NCBI GenBank assembly: GCA_032718475.1
Contig: JAUCBJ010007298.1
Location: 1 to 64,000, forward strand
DNA from: Nemertoderma westbladi
Taxonomy: Eukaryota > Xenacoelomorpha > Nemertodermatida > Nemertodermatidae
Reading direction: 5' to 3'
DNA: 64,000 nucleotides
The notes beneath the pieces were generated by a model, which did no database searches, was not told the origin of the DNA, and was given only the letters and a program-made list of their open reading frames with translations. The position numbers were made by a program, and so were the translations under genes. Within the stretch, counting starts at the first letter, position 1, and each line of letters begins with the position of its first letter. Positions 1-11,100 of the stretch are shown piece after piece.

Positions 1-425
1 TTTAAGTATCCTGAGCACTTATTTCGATCCATTGGGATTTATTAGCCCACTGTAATCGAGCATTATAATTGATAATAAAAAGAATTTCGACATATTTTGG
101 ACCACCCCTATTTCACTAACTTGCAATGCGCAATTAGAAAACAGTTCGCAACATATAGTGTACGTGTAGTTGTGTTCTATTAACCCCCCCCCCCAACCGA
201 CAACCAACCGACAACTAACATATGTACAGTAATTCAGTAATTGGGTCTTTGGTCTCTGTTTTGTACTCACCCGCGGATCGTCGGTATAATACAGTACAGT
301 ATGATTAAACATTTTGTTTGATTTATGGAAATATATGATGAACGAATTTGTAAAAATAAATTTTCCATACAATATTTGGAGTTGGGAGAATTGTTTTTGA
401 TTGATAAGTAAATATTTTAGGGAGA

Positions 426-740
426 TTGAATAATTGTTTTTGGGGTATGAATAATTGTTTTTGGGGTATGAATAATTGTTTTGGGGGGATGAATAATTGT
501 TTTTGGGGGATGAATAATTGTTTTTGGGGGATGAATAATTGTTTTTGGGGGATGAATAATTGTTTTTGGGGTATGAATAATTGTTTTGGGGGGATGAATA
601 ATTGTTTTTGGGGTATGAATAATTGTTTTTGGGGTATGAATAATTGTTTTGGGGGGATGAATAATTGTTTTTGGGGGATGAATAATTGTTTTTGGGGGAT
701 GAATAATTGTTTTTGGGGGATGAATAATTGTTTTTGGGGG
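426..740 (+). repeat. 21-bp minisatellite, 15 copies
   Basis: Fifteen head-to-tail 21-bp units of the form atgaataattgtttttgggg plus one variable base. Units differ mainly in the last G/T positions. Because 21 is divisible by three, the array is open in one frame and reads as repeated MNNCFWG or MNNCFGG, continuing into unique sequence to about 875. The first in-frame ATG is at 447. No domain or conserved flank supports a real protein, so I read it as a minisatellite with an incidental open frame. Confidence 0.85.
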
Positions 741-1068
741 GTGAATTATTTTTCTCTGGTGAGAGAGATATTCAAAATTGGGGGAAGTAAATTGGTGCTA
801 CAAAAAGATATATTTGGTGCTAAATATTTTTTTTGTTGTGAAATCATCTATAAATTTGGGGTGGCATTCAATTAGTGGCGATTCAAATTTTTTGTCTATG
901 ATGTTACAAATACTGTAGGTCAGGAAGTGTCTGTGTGAAATAACTTTCAATATAACTTAAATTATATATAAGCCTACTAAGAAGACCACAGATACCTCTA
1001 GTACACAGACAAACACACGCTGGAGATTTGTATACAGTAAAGTACTGTAGAAGATACAAAAAAATACA

Positions 1069-1262
1069 CCGGGAGTGAGAATACACTAGGGAAATTTATC
1101 CGGGGATGGATTTGCACAGAGTGAAAATTGATAAATGCAGGGGTGAGTTTTCATTGGAGGGGGTTAAAATACACCAGGGAAAATACCTCCCGGGACTCCG
1201 GGAGTGAGAATACACTAACACTGGGGAATTTTGTCCGGGGAGTGATTTTGCATGGGGAGTGA
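1069..1262. repeat. Diverged direct repeat pair
   Basis: Two imperfect copies of a roughly 60-bp G-rich segment, each starting gggagtgagaatacacta and containing tccgggga and gagtgaaaatt, lie near 1071-1130 and 1199-1262. A partial third copy lies between them (about 1140-1190). This looks like an old minisatellite. The surrounding 741-1695 stretch shows no supported gene. Confidence 0.5.
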
Positions 1263-1695
1263 AAATTCTCTGTTACACCGATATTTACATAATATACATA
1301 CATATATTTTTCAGTTTATTACCACTGTCTGACTGTGCATGCTTTGTCTGGGAATTGTTCTTAAACAGTAAATGTTGTTTGTCACTGTGTCTCAATCTCA
1401 AATATGATAGAGAAGAGTAAGAGAGAACCCTTTCAGCCTTTGTTTTCTGCCCTAGCTTCTTTGTATTTTGCCCTAAACAGCTGGACGGTATGCGGTGCTG
1501 TAGCCGGTAGGAAGTAGGAAGGCTATTCAGCTATTACAGTATTATTGGTACCGGTATTTTATTTATTTGTATTCGAATTTATTTCCGTAATTTATTTACT
1601 ACCGGTACGGCGGTTACAGTAATATAGGCCTATGATAATAGCCTAATAAATAAATACTGAAATAACCAGATAACTGCACGCGTCAACAACAGAAA

Positions 1696-3816
1696 ATGAA
1701 TGACGACGATGAAGAGGAATTAGCTAAGTTAAGAAGTTTCCGTGGATCCCGTAGCCGCGGCAACCAACGCATTACACAATCAGATTCCGACGATGATGTT
1801 CCGACACAATCAGACCATCACAGGGTCGAAACCACCACCACATCTGCATCTACATCTACGTCTACCACAAGTACAAGGAAGAAAGCACAATCCTTCGATA
1901 TTGGAGAAATGTTGATGCTAGCCAAAGAAGCTGTTAAAGACAAGAATTTAGACAAAGATACAGACAAAGGAAACTCATCGGTTGATAAAGGTAATCCTGG
2001 GAAGCAATGGACTGCATTAGGAAGCAAATCAAACCCGGATGAATCGAGTGATGATGATGAACTCATTGGTCCGCCTGTACCGATACCTCAGAATAAAGTT
2101 GATTCCATCGGAGAAGAAGGTGGGCCACCGATTCCTGAAGAATTAGAATCAATGAGAATCGAATCTCGTAAAAAATCTACGACATTTCGCAGTAGAAATG
2201 TATTGGCGGAAGGCAACCAAGATAGCGATTCGGAGGAAGAGAAAGACGATGATCGATGTGATATTCGGTTGTTTAAGGAGGTTTCTATAACCCACGGAGT
2301 TAAGGCGGTATCTGCACTGTCTCTGGATCCTTCTGGCTCCCGTCTGCTCACCGCTGGCTACGACTCCAACCTACGGTTGTGGGACTTCGCCTCGATGGAC
2401 TCAGGGTTTCGCTCCTTCCGGGAACTCCGCCCGTTCGAGTCGCAGCAGTTGCACTCGGCTTTATTCTCCGCGAGCGGCCACCTCGTGCTGGTGGTCGGCT
2501 CGAACGCGCAAGCCATAGTGCTGGACCGGGACGGGCACAGAGTCGCCGAGTGCGTCAAGGGCGACCAGTACATAACCGACATGAGTCAGACTAAAGGCCA
2601 CGTGGCGACCATACACGCGGGTGTCTGGTGTCCGCGCGGCGAAGTTGCCGACTTCGCGACGTGTTCGGACGACGGGACAGTCCGCGTGTGGGACTCCTCT
2701 CTCGTCTGGACCGATTTAATGCGCAAACAAATCTACCAACGTCACAAAACCTTGATAAAATGCCGAACGCGGGAGGGACATCGCACGGTGGCTACGTGCC
2801 TCGCGTACAGTCGGGACGGCCGCAGCGTGGTTGCGGGATGTCGCGACGGCTCGCTGACAGGGTGGGACATCCGTCGTCCCGCCCTGCGGCCCTCCGTCGC
2901 CGTCCGTAACGCCCACGCGGTGGGTACCGACCCGACGTGCGTCGTCTTCTCGCTGGATGGCGCCACTCTCGCCAGTCGAGGTGGCGACGATTCCTTGAAA
3001 CTTTGGGATCTCCGCGCCCCCAACCGGAGTCTAGCGGAAGTCCACGGACTCCCTAACCTCTACCCTACCACAGACGTAGCCTTCAGCCCGGACGATAGAC
3101 TCGTAGTTACCGGGACTTCCGCTAGAGGCAGCCACGGTTTCGCCTCGTTGAACGCGTTCCGTAGGTTGAACTTGGAACGCGCGTTTCCCGCCATTCCCAC
3201 CAACTCGGGGGTCGTCCGCTCGTTGTGGCACCCGCGTATCAACCAGCTGCTAACCGGTCGCTGCGACGGCAGCGTTGTTATCCGTTACCCTAGCGACAGC
3301 GCTAAGGGGGCGGCCCTCCCGTTGACTAAGGTTCGCAGTAAAGCGAAACACATGGAGGCGTTTATAGAGGAGCCGAGCTTCACTCCGTACGCGTTGCCCT
3401 CGCTGCGTAATGTTAAACTGAAGATGCCGCACGTTCAGGCGGTTCTGGACAGACGCGACGCCGTCAAGTCCAGACAGCCGGACCTCCCGTTGGATAAGGG
3501 CGTCGGCGGGCGCACAAAGACCGGCGGCTCCACGCTCGCCCATTACGTGGCCAGCATGGCGCCCAAGGATCTGGTCGCCCTCAACGAGAACAAGGAGAGT
3601 ATCCGAGAGCGGATCCTGCGGCACGCCGAGGCGGCCGAGACCGCGCCCCTGTGGGTGAGTCCGGCGTACACCCGGACGCAGCCCGAGGCAATGTACGCCG
3701 ACAGACAGGCGGAGGAGCAGAAACAGGACGAGGTTACTGGACCTCTGTGGAAGAAGCGTAGACTCGATAATGTGCCGACCCCGAAACCCGGATCCAATTA
3801 TACTTTCTTACAATAA
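1696..3816 (+). CDS. WDR70: WD repeat-containing protein 70 orthologue, single exon
   Basis: 706-residue protein. Residues 1-190 are acidic, Ser/Asp-rich low-complexity sequence. Residues about 191-560 are a WD40 beta-propeller with recognisable repeat ends (LTAGYDSNLRLWDF, DDGTVRVWDS, RGGDDSLKLWDLR). The C-terminal tail keeps the family signature: a GTLAHYV-like segment, ILRHAEAAE, WVSPAYTRTQP and a final KKRR basic patch. Order and length fit the WDR70 (gastrulation defective-1) family, nuclear WD proteins linked to chromatin and the DNA damage response. The start is the first ATG of the frame (MNDDDEEE). The whole gene is one frame with no intron, whereas this gene has many exons in most animals. 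Codons in the propeller are GC-rich compared with the AT-rich flanks. No poly(A) tail or target duplication marks it as a retrocopy. Assignment is confident; nuclear function is from family knowledge. Confidence 0.93.
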   Translation: MNDDDEEELAKLRSFRGSRSRGNQRITQSDSDDDVPTQSDHHRVETTTTSASTSTSTTSTRKKAQSFDIGEMLMLAKEAVKDKNLDKDTDKGNSSVDKGNPGKQWTALGSKSNPDESSDDDELIGPPVPIPQNKVDSIGEEGGPPIPEELESMRIESRKKSTTFRSRNVLAEGNQDSDSEEEKDDDRCDIRLFKEVSITHGVKAVSALSLDPSGSRLLTAGYDSNLRLWDFASMDSGFRSFRELRPFESQQLHSALFSASGHLVLVVGSNAQAIVLDRDGHRVAECVKGDQYITDMSQTKGHVATIHAGVWCPRGEVADFATCSDDGTVRVWDSSLVWTDLMRKQIYQRHKTLIKCRTREGHRTVATCLAYSRDGRSVVAGCRDGSLTGWDIRRPALRPSVAVRNAHAVGTDPTCVVFSLDGATLASRGGDDSLKLWDLRAPNRSLAEVHGLPNLYPTTDVAFSPDDRLVVTGTSARGSHGFASLNAFRRLNLERAFPAIPTNSGVVRSLWHPRINQLLTGRCDGSVVIRYPSDSAKGAALPLTKVRSKAKHMEAFIEEPSFTPYALPSLRNVKLKMPHVQAVLDRRDAVKSRQPDLPLDKGVGGRTKTGGSTLAHYVASMAPKDLVALNENKESIRERILRHAEAAETAPLWVSPAYTRTQPEAMYADRQAEEQKQDEVTGPLWKKRRLDNVPTPKPGSNYTFLQ

Positions 3817-3823
3817 CAGTTGC

Positions 3824-3829
3824 AATAAA
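3824..3829 (+). terminator. Poly(A) signal of WDR70
   Basis: AATAAA starts 8 bases after the TAA stop of the WDR70 gene. A second AATAAA lies at 3870-3875. The predicted 3' UTR is therefore only about 30-80 nt. Confidence 0.6.
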
Positions 3830-3875
3830 TTCCCGTTATTTGTACATAATAATTATTTATTACATGGGAAATAAA

Positions 3876-5526
3876 GTTTGGAAAACTTTTTTTCACTATT
3901 ATCGTGACATTTTATTTACCGAGCGTCAGCGAGATTAATAAAGGGTCGAGAGAATAATGAAAAATAAATGTTCTATGTTTTTTTTCCCATGTTATTTATT
4001 ATATTGCTTCCTTAGTTACAGCGATTCAAATTATTGAACTCTTCAACTCCTGATGCTGCCTTACTAAATGTTAAATAATTTAGTGTTCTCGAATATTTAT
4101 TAGTAACTAGAGAGCCGCTTAACAACATAAACCAATATTCTATAATAATAATAATAATAGTAAACATATATTTAGCGCCTTTACCAAAAAAAGTTCAAAG
4201 TTTGAAATAATACTAATTCCTAAATAATTTATTGGTAAGCGCGGGTGAATAGTTCAGTTTTCAGGTCTGTTTTGAACTTCTAAAGGTCAGTGCAGATTCT
4301 CAGTTCCAGCGGTAGGCTGTTAAAAGTAACTGTGATGCGAATGATCTGGCCACATACGTCTCTCTTTAGGTTGAATCGGGGTATTTTTGGGGTTCAAAAA
4401 CGAGTTCGCGATGATGTATGTTAATGTTGTGTTAACCCTTTAACTACGGCTTAATAAAAATTTCCAGCACTGAGATCCGGCACTAGAAAAAAAGGAAAAT
4501 TTGTCAAAACCCTGGAAATTAAAACTAAAAAACGTTTTTCAAAAATTTATTAAAATATTATACCCAATGTAAAACAGCTGGAGGTGATGCGTCATAGGCT
4601 AATTATACGCTTAGATATGGCCTGCATGTCTGCCGGCTATAAGGGAATGTATATACTGCATTGAAAACCGGCGCCATAACAAATCACTGTAGCAATGCAT
4701 AGAACAGTGACTGGCGGTGCCCGTCTGCCGTAGTTATATTGTTGTCCACTCTGTACATTCTTGTTCACCCCCCCACACACACATTGGCTACGCCACTGAC
4801 TCTGTGGAATGTAAGAAAGACTCATTTCAATTGAATTGCTGAATGGCACCCGCGGCAAATATGAATTCCAAAAACCGAACCAGAGTACAATTATTATTAC
4901 ATTGTTATTTGTTGCTAGGAAACTAGATAGCAGGTTACAACAGTACATCCATGGCCTAAGTAGGCCATGGTACGTCACCTTCAAGACTGTAAGTCCTGTA
5001 ATACAGTAGTAGAGTTTTGTACAATAGTTCAGAGATAAGCCTATTTTTTTTTCATGTAATAATAGCTGACTAGCCGGTATCTTTATTCTTAACTTTCAAT
5101 GGTTATATTATATCACTGTTATATTATTTTTTATTTTTTATTTCATTATGATCATTTATAACGCAATAGGCCTACAAACTTAAACTTTATTTTACTTTAC
5201 AGCTACACTAAGTAACTATTTAGTGTCGGGGTTGATACAGGACAGCGCCGAACTGCTTGTGTTTGGCGGCGCAGGTTAAACAATAACTAATAAGGGCTGT
5301 TGCAATTTCGGACTGTTGTGTCCGTAAGCAAGCTAATTTAGAAAGGGTTTCATTGTTATGTAGTTTTCAACCATGGGAGCTAGAGTGGCACCCTTTCTGC
5401 CTTACAGGTGACCTCGATTAGAGAGAGGAGCTTTTAAATATTAATAGATTCAGTAAAAACATTTTAAATAAAACAGCATAGGCTTTTCATTCAAATTGTT
5501 AACGTCATTCATTAAATTATAGTCTA
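3876..5526. other. AT-rich spacer without a supported gene
   Basis: About 1.65 kb of AT-rich DNA with short ATT/AAT runs. Open frames here are short, lack domain similarity and have no gene-like codon pattern. Nothing else supported was seen. Confidence 0.6.
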
Positions 5527-5661
5527 CCTTACATGTACTAGGATCGGCATGCTGCATTGCAGCTGCATTTTTAAGAATGCTGTGCCGGCTTGTCAACAAA
5601 ATTGCACCGCCACAACTCCCTATCACCCATGACATTCCATTGACTATCACCCTTACATGTA
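5527..5661 (-). mobile_element. 5'-truncated LINE tail with 11-bp target duplication
   Basis: Positions 5541-5636 match the last ~95 bases of the minus-strand LINE at 17024-20793 (the ggatcggcat...gacatt segment). The fragment is flanked by the 11-bp direct repeat CCTTACATGTA at 5527-5537 and 5651-5661. Fourteen bases between the homology end and the right repeat are not from the LINE; ctatcaccc there repeats nearby sequence, as expected for template switching. It is a genuine short insertion about 70 bp upstream of the B-box gene start. Confidence 0.85.
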
Positions 5662-5714
5662 ACAGCGCCTAAAAACTTTTAACATTCTATTAGAGAAGAT
5701 AAACCTCGTGAAGA

Positions 5715-5747
5715 ATGTCGAAAAAACAAAGGAATGAATCCCAGTGA
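5715..5747 (+). promoter_or_regulatory. Overlapping upstream ORF before the B-box gene
   Basis: An ATG at 5715 opens a 10-codon frame ending in TGA at 5747. It overlaps the main ATG at 5734 in another frame. If the transcript starts upstream, this would reduce initiation at 5734. The transcription start is unknown, so the role is inference. Confidence 0.35.
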
Positions 5748-8040
5748 ATATTCCGGCAACGAATTGAGCAGATCGTTTGACATCGGCGAAGTTAATCCAA
5801 CGAATTCCACTTCAATGGGCGAGCCAATGGGATGCGGTGCTGGTGACGTCGATCCGGTGAAACAAGGTTCCGTTGTTGGATCTAAAGAACAGGATCTCTG
5901 CGGAATTCATCGTCTAAACAAACGTCATTACTGCCACATTTGCGAACTGGTTGTTTGCCGACAATGCCATTCCATTGACGATGTTTCTAAAGATCATCAA
6001 GTTCTCTATTCGAATGAATTCTGCCAATCCATCAGAAGAAACCTAGAAGAAGGTTCGTGGAAGTTGAGATCGCGGTTGGAGAATAATATATCGGTGTTGG
6101 ATGGAGTTTTAGACGAGTTGAATGAAGTCACTGCAGTTTGTTCAGCCGACATCAGGAATCACTTCGCATATATATCCAGCGAATTAAAAACGGCTGAATT
6201 AGAATGGCTTAAGGAAGTAGACGATTTAAATAAAATAACGACGGAGAAAATTTCCGCAGCTCGAGGAAATCTCTGTAACATCGATATTCCTGAAGATAAC
6301 GAATATTATAAAACGATAAGCAATTCAGCATTAATTAAGGAAATTTCAGAAGTCAAAAAGATACTGCAAACTTACAAAGATATCGATAAACAGATCTCTG
6401 AAGTCGAGATGGTTGATTTACCGGACCTGCAGTTTGTCCCTGACAGTAAAACGCTCATTCTGAGGGCCCTGGAAGGGGTTATCAGTTGTGTTGATGTAAG
6501 AAATAATGGCGATGGGGCAGATAATGTAATCGGTGTACGTCCAAGTCCAATGGAACAAGATGTTGATCCAGTGGAACAAGTAGATAATTCAATTGATCCA
6601 GTGGAACAAACAGATAATGCAATTGATCCAGTGGAACTAGCAGATAATGCAATTGATTCAGTGGAACAAGCAGATTATACAATTGATCCAGTGGAACAAA
6701 CATATAAAGCAATTGATCCAGAGGGACTAACAGATAATTTAATTGATCTAGTGGAACTAACAGATAATGAAATTGATCCAGTGGAACAAGCAGATAATGA
6801 AATTGATTCAGTGGAACAAGCAGATAATACAATTGATCCAGTGGAACAAGCAGATAATGAAATTGATCCAGAGGGACTAACAGATAATTTAATTGATCTA
6901 GTGGAACTAACAGATAAGGCAATTGATCCAGTGGAACAAGCAGATAATAAAATTGATTCAGTGGAACAAACATATAATGAAATTGATCCAGTGGAACAAC
7001 CAGATAACGCAATTGAACGACAACGACAAGTAAATAACGTAGTCGATACAGCAACATTCGATCACGTGGAAATTTTGGAACAATTTGACCTCCGACAATA
7101 CGAGAAGGTCTTAATAGATGGTCCGAAACTTATAGAGACTTGTAGGATCGATTGTCGGCAAATAGGAGTAGGTAAAGTCGGGGCCATTGGTGGAGGTTGG
7201 GGGCGAACCTTGGGAGTAACCGATGCTGTAACCAATCGGATCCGGTTCTATAAGGTAGATGATCGCGATTCTTTGTCTCTAATGTGCTCGGTGGATCTAC
7301 AATCCGACTGCGACTCCACAAAGAAACAGATTAAATTCCTAGCTAATTCTTCCCATCGATCCTGGATCGCTGCCACGCATGAGTGCGTCTTTGTGATAGA
7401 CAGATATGAATGCGGAATCAGAGTTAGACATTTATGTCTCCGTGGCCAGAGTTACAGCCGTAAGAAGAAGACGAGCATATTAATGGGGTCTATTGTCGGG
7501 ATACATGCCGGGGATTCTTTACTTACGAGCAATAAGATATTAATGAGACTGGACCCATCCACGTGTTATATTCGTTACATAATTTACATTAATGAACCCG
7601 GGTATATCGATAATCCCAGATTCAGTTTCCATGGCGATTTACCCGTTAAACTACGCCGAGCCGACAAACATACTTTATCTATATGTTGTATCTTTAAACG
7701 TAAATACAGACCCTACCCAATCGATGTATTGGAAGGAAATGACTCAGTTTTAGTCTGCGGTAACTCAGTCCCTATTGGGGTAATGGAACTGCTGTTGAAT
7801 GGAGGAAGATTATCGAATTTCTTAGTTCCATTAGAAGAAGGCGACAACAGCCTTATTGGAATTTTTGATTGGTCGACATGGAATTCAGGAAGGAGTGTTA
7901 TCTCGCGGATGGCTGCCTTGCCGGCTGAAGGGTTGGGCGGGGTCGTTACAATGTACGACAATGATGGAAATTCTAACGGTTTATTTTTATATGAAACCGA
8001 TAGTAACAGTTTAGTTTATTATACAGTTAAACTTAATTAA
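5734..8040 (+). CDS. TRIM-like B-box / coiled-coil protein with 10-residue repeats, no RING
   Basis: 768 residues in one exon. Residues 56-88 form a B-box zinc finger: C56, H59, C67, C70, C75, C78 and H88 with B-box type 2 spacing. There is no RING finger in the 55 residues before it. Residues about 100-235 are a helical, coiled-coil-like stretch. Residues 278-427 are fifteen tandem 10-residue units of the type DPVEQADNAI. Residues about 440-768 are beta-rich with repeated glycine-hydrophobic turns, possibly a propeller as in NHL-type TRIMs, but I see no clear NHL signature. TRIM proteins with RING act as E3 ubiquitin ligases; without RING this one more likely acts as a scaffold or sensor (inference). 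An AATAAA lies about 100 nt after the stop. A LINE tail sits just upstream. Confidence 0.75.
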   Translation: MNPSEYSGNELSRSFDIGEVNPTNSTSMGEPMGCGAGDVDPVKQGSVVGSKEQDLCGIHRLNKRHYCHICELVVCRQCHSIDDVSKDHQVLYSNEFCQSIRRNLEEGSWKLRSRLENNISVLDGVLDELNEVTAVCSADIRNHFAYISSELKTAELEWLKEVDDLNKITTEKISAARGNLCNIDIPEDNEYYKTISNSALIKEISEVKKILQTYKDIDKQISEVEMVDLPDLQFVPDSKTLILRALEGVISCVDVRNNGDGADNVIGVRPSPMEQDVDPVEQVDNSIDPVEQTDNAIDPVELADNAIDSVEQADYTIDPVEQTYKAIDPEGLTDNLIDLVELTDNEIDPVEQADNEIDSVEQADNTIDPVEQADNEIDPEGLTDNLIDLVELTDKAIDPVEQADNKIDSVEQTYNEIDPVEQPDNAIERQRQVNNVVDTATFDHVEILEQFDLRQYEKVLIDGPKLIETCRIDCRQIGVGKVGAIGGGWGRTLGVTDAVTNRIRFYKVDDRDSLSLMCSVDLQSDCDSTKKQIKFLANSSHRSWIAATHECVFVIDRYECGIRVRHLCLRGQSYSRKKKTSILMGSIVGIHAGDSLLTSNKILMRLDPSTCYIRYIIYINEPGYIDNPRFSFHGDLPVKLRRADKHTLSICCIFKRKYRPYPIDVLEGNDSVLVCGNSVPIGVMELLLNGGRLSNFLVPLEEGDNSLIGIFDWSTWNSGRSVISRMAALPAEGLGGVVTMYDNDGNSNGLFLYETDSNSLVYYTVKLN
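6565..7014 (+). repeat. 30-bp coding tandem repeat, 15 units
   Basis: Fifteen 30-bp units inside the B-box gene, all in frame. Units 6-8 and 11-13 share the same variant order (DPEGLTDNLI, DLVELTDN/DK, DPVEQADN), so a five-unit (150-bp) block was duplicated as a whole. The opposite strand is also open across the array, only because of its repeated codon pattern. Confidence 0.9.
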
Positions 8041-8141
8041 CGCTTCCTAGCCGAATATTAATATACTAACTTTGAGTTATTAATCGATATTTCTTAACCT
8101 TAGTTTGTCATACTGAAATAGTTCATAATTATTACTTATTT

Positions 8142-8147
8142 AATAAA
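8142..8147 (+). terminator. Poly(A) signal of the B-box gene
   Basis: AATAAA about 100 nt downstream of the TAA stop; the next signal-like sequence is distant. Confidence 0.5.
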
Positions 8148-11100
8148 TTGAGTGGAAACGCGACAAAAAACGTTATGTTACTTTACAACTAAATTTTATA
8201 ATTATTTATAGTGATGAAAAAAGTAGGCCTTTTTTGTAGCAGATCATATTTCATTGTTTATAAAATGGCACTTCATACGTACGACACGTGCGATAGAGAG
8301 TGAAATAACAAAACGAGGGCCGTAATAGTTTTAAAGTGCTAATTATGAACAATAGCGAACAATCTAATTGTATTTATTGGTGAGGAATTGTATGTAATTA
8401 TGCATTCTAGAATAAACCTTAACCTTGTAACATGAAAATCATGACAATGTTTATTTAAAATCATGACAACGTATTTATCTCTTACCAAAGTTGTGTAATA
8501 ATATGCTAGGTTGTGATTGGGGAGGGTTATTGGTTCAAATAGGGTAATTAAATTAATAAGGTAGTTCCGTGCCCAGGTCACCGGGGTAATCAGAATATTG
8601 TTGGGGGAGTTTGACCTTTTTCCGGTGACCCAATTAAAGTTATACCAAATATTTCGGCCTACAGGCCTTTATCAATGGATATATGTAGGTATTATTAAAA
8701 AACGTAAAACACACCAACGTACCGAGAAAAAAAGGAGTACCGGTAAGTCCTGACGAATAATAAATGCACGAGGCACCGAAAGTACGTACAGTAGATAAGA
8801 TAACTAATTAAATAAATAATATCTGTGAGGGGGGGGGGGGGGGGGGGGACTGGTATCTGGGTATTATTTAACATGAAAATATAAAAATTATCTAGATTGT
8901 ACGTATATGTACATAAACCGCCTATGCGCAGTACATACAACCACAGTTAACATACAGTACAATCAGTACCACTATTGTATGTAACTACCAACCAGAGTCG
9001 AATTCGTTAACGTGTTATTAATATTATTAAAATAGGGTGATTAGTAAGGTGATTAGAATGTGTAAATCATGTCCTACATCGTAAACGTGTGACGTAATGC
9101 CATACTGAGAAATAAAGTTGAATTGCGATATAATGTTGGACAATACTGTACTGTATGTCGCCCTGGCGATTTGGTATAGTGCGAAATTAATTCCACATAT
9201 AAATATTAAAATTAAATGTAATTTCAGAACAGGGTGTTATAATTATTGTTAAACTGTTTGCCTAACCTCACAATAAATAAATTGAACTAATTTCCCATCA
9301 TCGGTAAATTATATATCTTAATATATTACTGGTGCTACATATTTGTCTACAGTACTGTACATACTGTACTGTAAATATCTGAACAGGCGGCGCCATTTGT
9401 TAGACTGCAGATAGTGGCACATATTGACTGCATTTGAAAAAGTGTTTTCCAGCGTAAATTATTCGCATATGAAATAAAGTTTTGTATATTGTTTTGGTTA
9501 GAGAACACCGCCACTACTCTAACTTACTGTACACCCCTCATTTAATGTTTTTTTTTATTTTATTTAATCAAATTAAGTTTTTAAACCCATTAAGCACTTA
9601 CCGTATTTGATGCTTGTGATCATTTTGCGACATTAAAAATGTTGGGCCTACACTGAAGATTTAAGTGGATATTTAATATACTGTATGTAAAAAAAATATA
9701 TTTAGGCTATATATTTAAGATAGAATTAAGTGATATATACAGAAAGTGATAGACTTATTGATTGACAGCTGCTTGCAATTTAGCAATTTAGGCGGCATTT
9801 TATTTAGCATTTTTTCAGCTACGTGGGAGGTAATCTTGTCTTCTGGATATACAGTAATAATTGATAAACTGTTGTTAAATAATTAACTAAAGGAGGGGGA
9901 GGGGCTTCGTTTTAAACTCTTACAGTACAATCATTGGTCGATGGGACATTATCGATTCGGCCCCATTTGGGCCCTCCAAGCGTTTTATTAGGCCTAATAT
10001 TAGCGATTCACAAGCAAAAGGAATTTCAACGCAAAGCGTCCATTGATTGTAAAACATTTTTAGGGCCGGTGTTGAGTTTTAGGGAGGATTTCTATACTTT
10101 CAGGGCTCTGCCTATCGAACCTGTACCGCACGTGTTTAAGCTGGTGTTACCCTGTAACTCACAACAGCCTCATCTTTTATAAAATAGCAGAACAATTACT
10201 CAACGCCAGGTAGCAGTGAGCCCTTTTGGGCCCCAAGTTAATGTTAATATTTGGACATACTTCCTGTGATTAATACTGAACTATACACGAGGGTATGGTG
10301 TTTTGTACTGTAGGCGGTAGTGGTTAGGGTTTTGTGCCAAATAATTTTACCGCGATAACTCGTAGTCTATCTGTGTGCAACGGTCTGCCAAACATAACAC
10401 GGTTAGTTCTGTTTCAATTCAAAATACTTTTGATACAAACAATTGATACATACATTTGATACATACAGTAAAATAACAATATTTTCGTGCAGATAGTTTG
10501 TTAGTTATCTTATATCTAATCGACAGTACTATAATATGGAGTTACTAAAAGTAATGTAAGGACACAATAATGCATTTGTTCATCGTCAGCTACTTTATAT
10601 GTATATTGTCTTCGTTATATATACCGTGGTAAAATGTTATTTTATTCTTGTTATGGATTTGTATTATACCGAATCGCTTCTGTTCCAAGACGGGAGAATT
10701 TGACGCCATAATCCCATCTCGACGAATTAATATCTCGTCTCAATGTTAAATTATCAATTTAAGGAAAGGGGCAGGTTAGAGTGGAGTGGCACACTATTCT
10801 AACCAAAACAATAAATGAAAAAGTAGTCCATAAAACAGGTTAGAGTTTTATCTCTGTGAGTAATCAGCTGTTATTTGTGTCGATTGTATCCTGCTATGCT
10901 GAGGGATTAATTCTGATTGCCAGTTCTTCAGTTACATAACACTAACACAGTGAGTGGAATGACAACTTGAGGGAGGGGGGGGGGGGGGGGGGGGGTGTTT
11001 ATGAGTAATTGAAGGAGAATGCCTATCAGCCTGTGTGTGTATCCTGCATTGAGTGAGTGAGAAGCTTTATATCACACACTGAATGAAGTAGTCTTAGTGT

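Noticed and set aside
1-425. 117-codon minus-strand frame at the window start
   Set aside because: Low-complexity AT sequence, no motif and a C-run inside; not supported.
6482-7057. 191-codon minus-strand frame over the B-box repeat
   Set aside because: Produced by the antisense of a stop-free 30-bp repeat; the plus-strand frame is the supported gene.
9934-10182. 82-codon open frame as a gene
   Set aside because: No domain, no homologous repeat in the window, starts in spacer and has no gene-like context.
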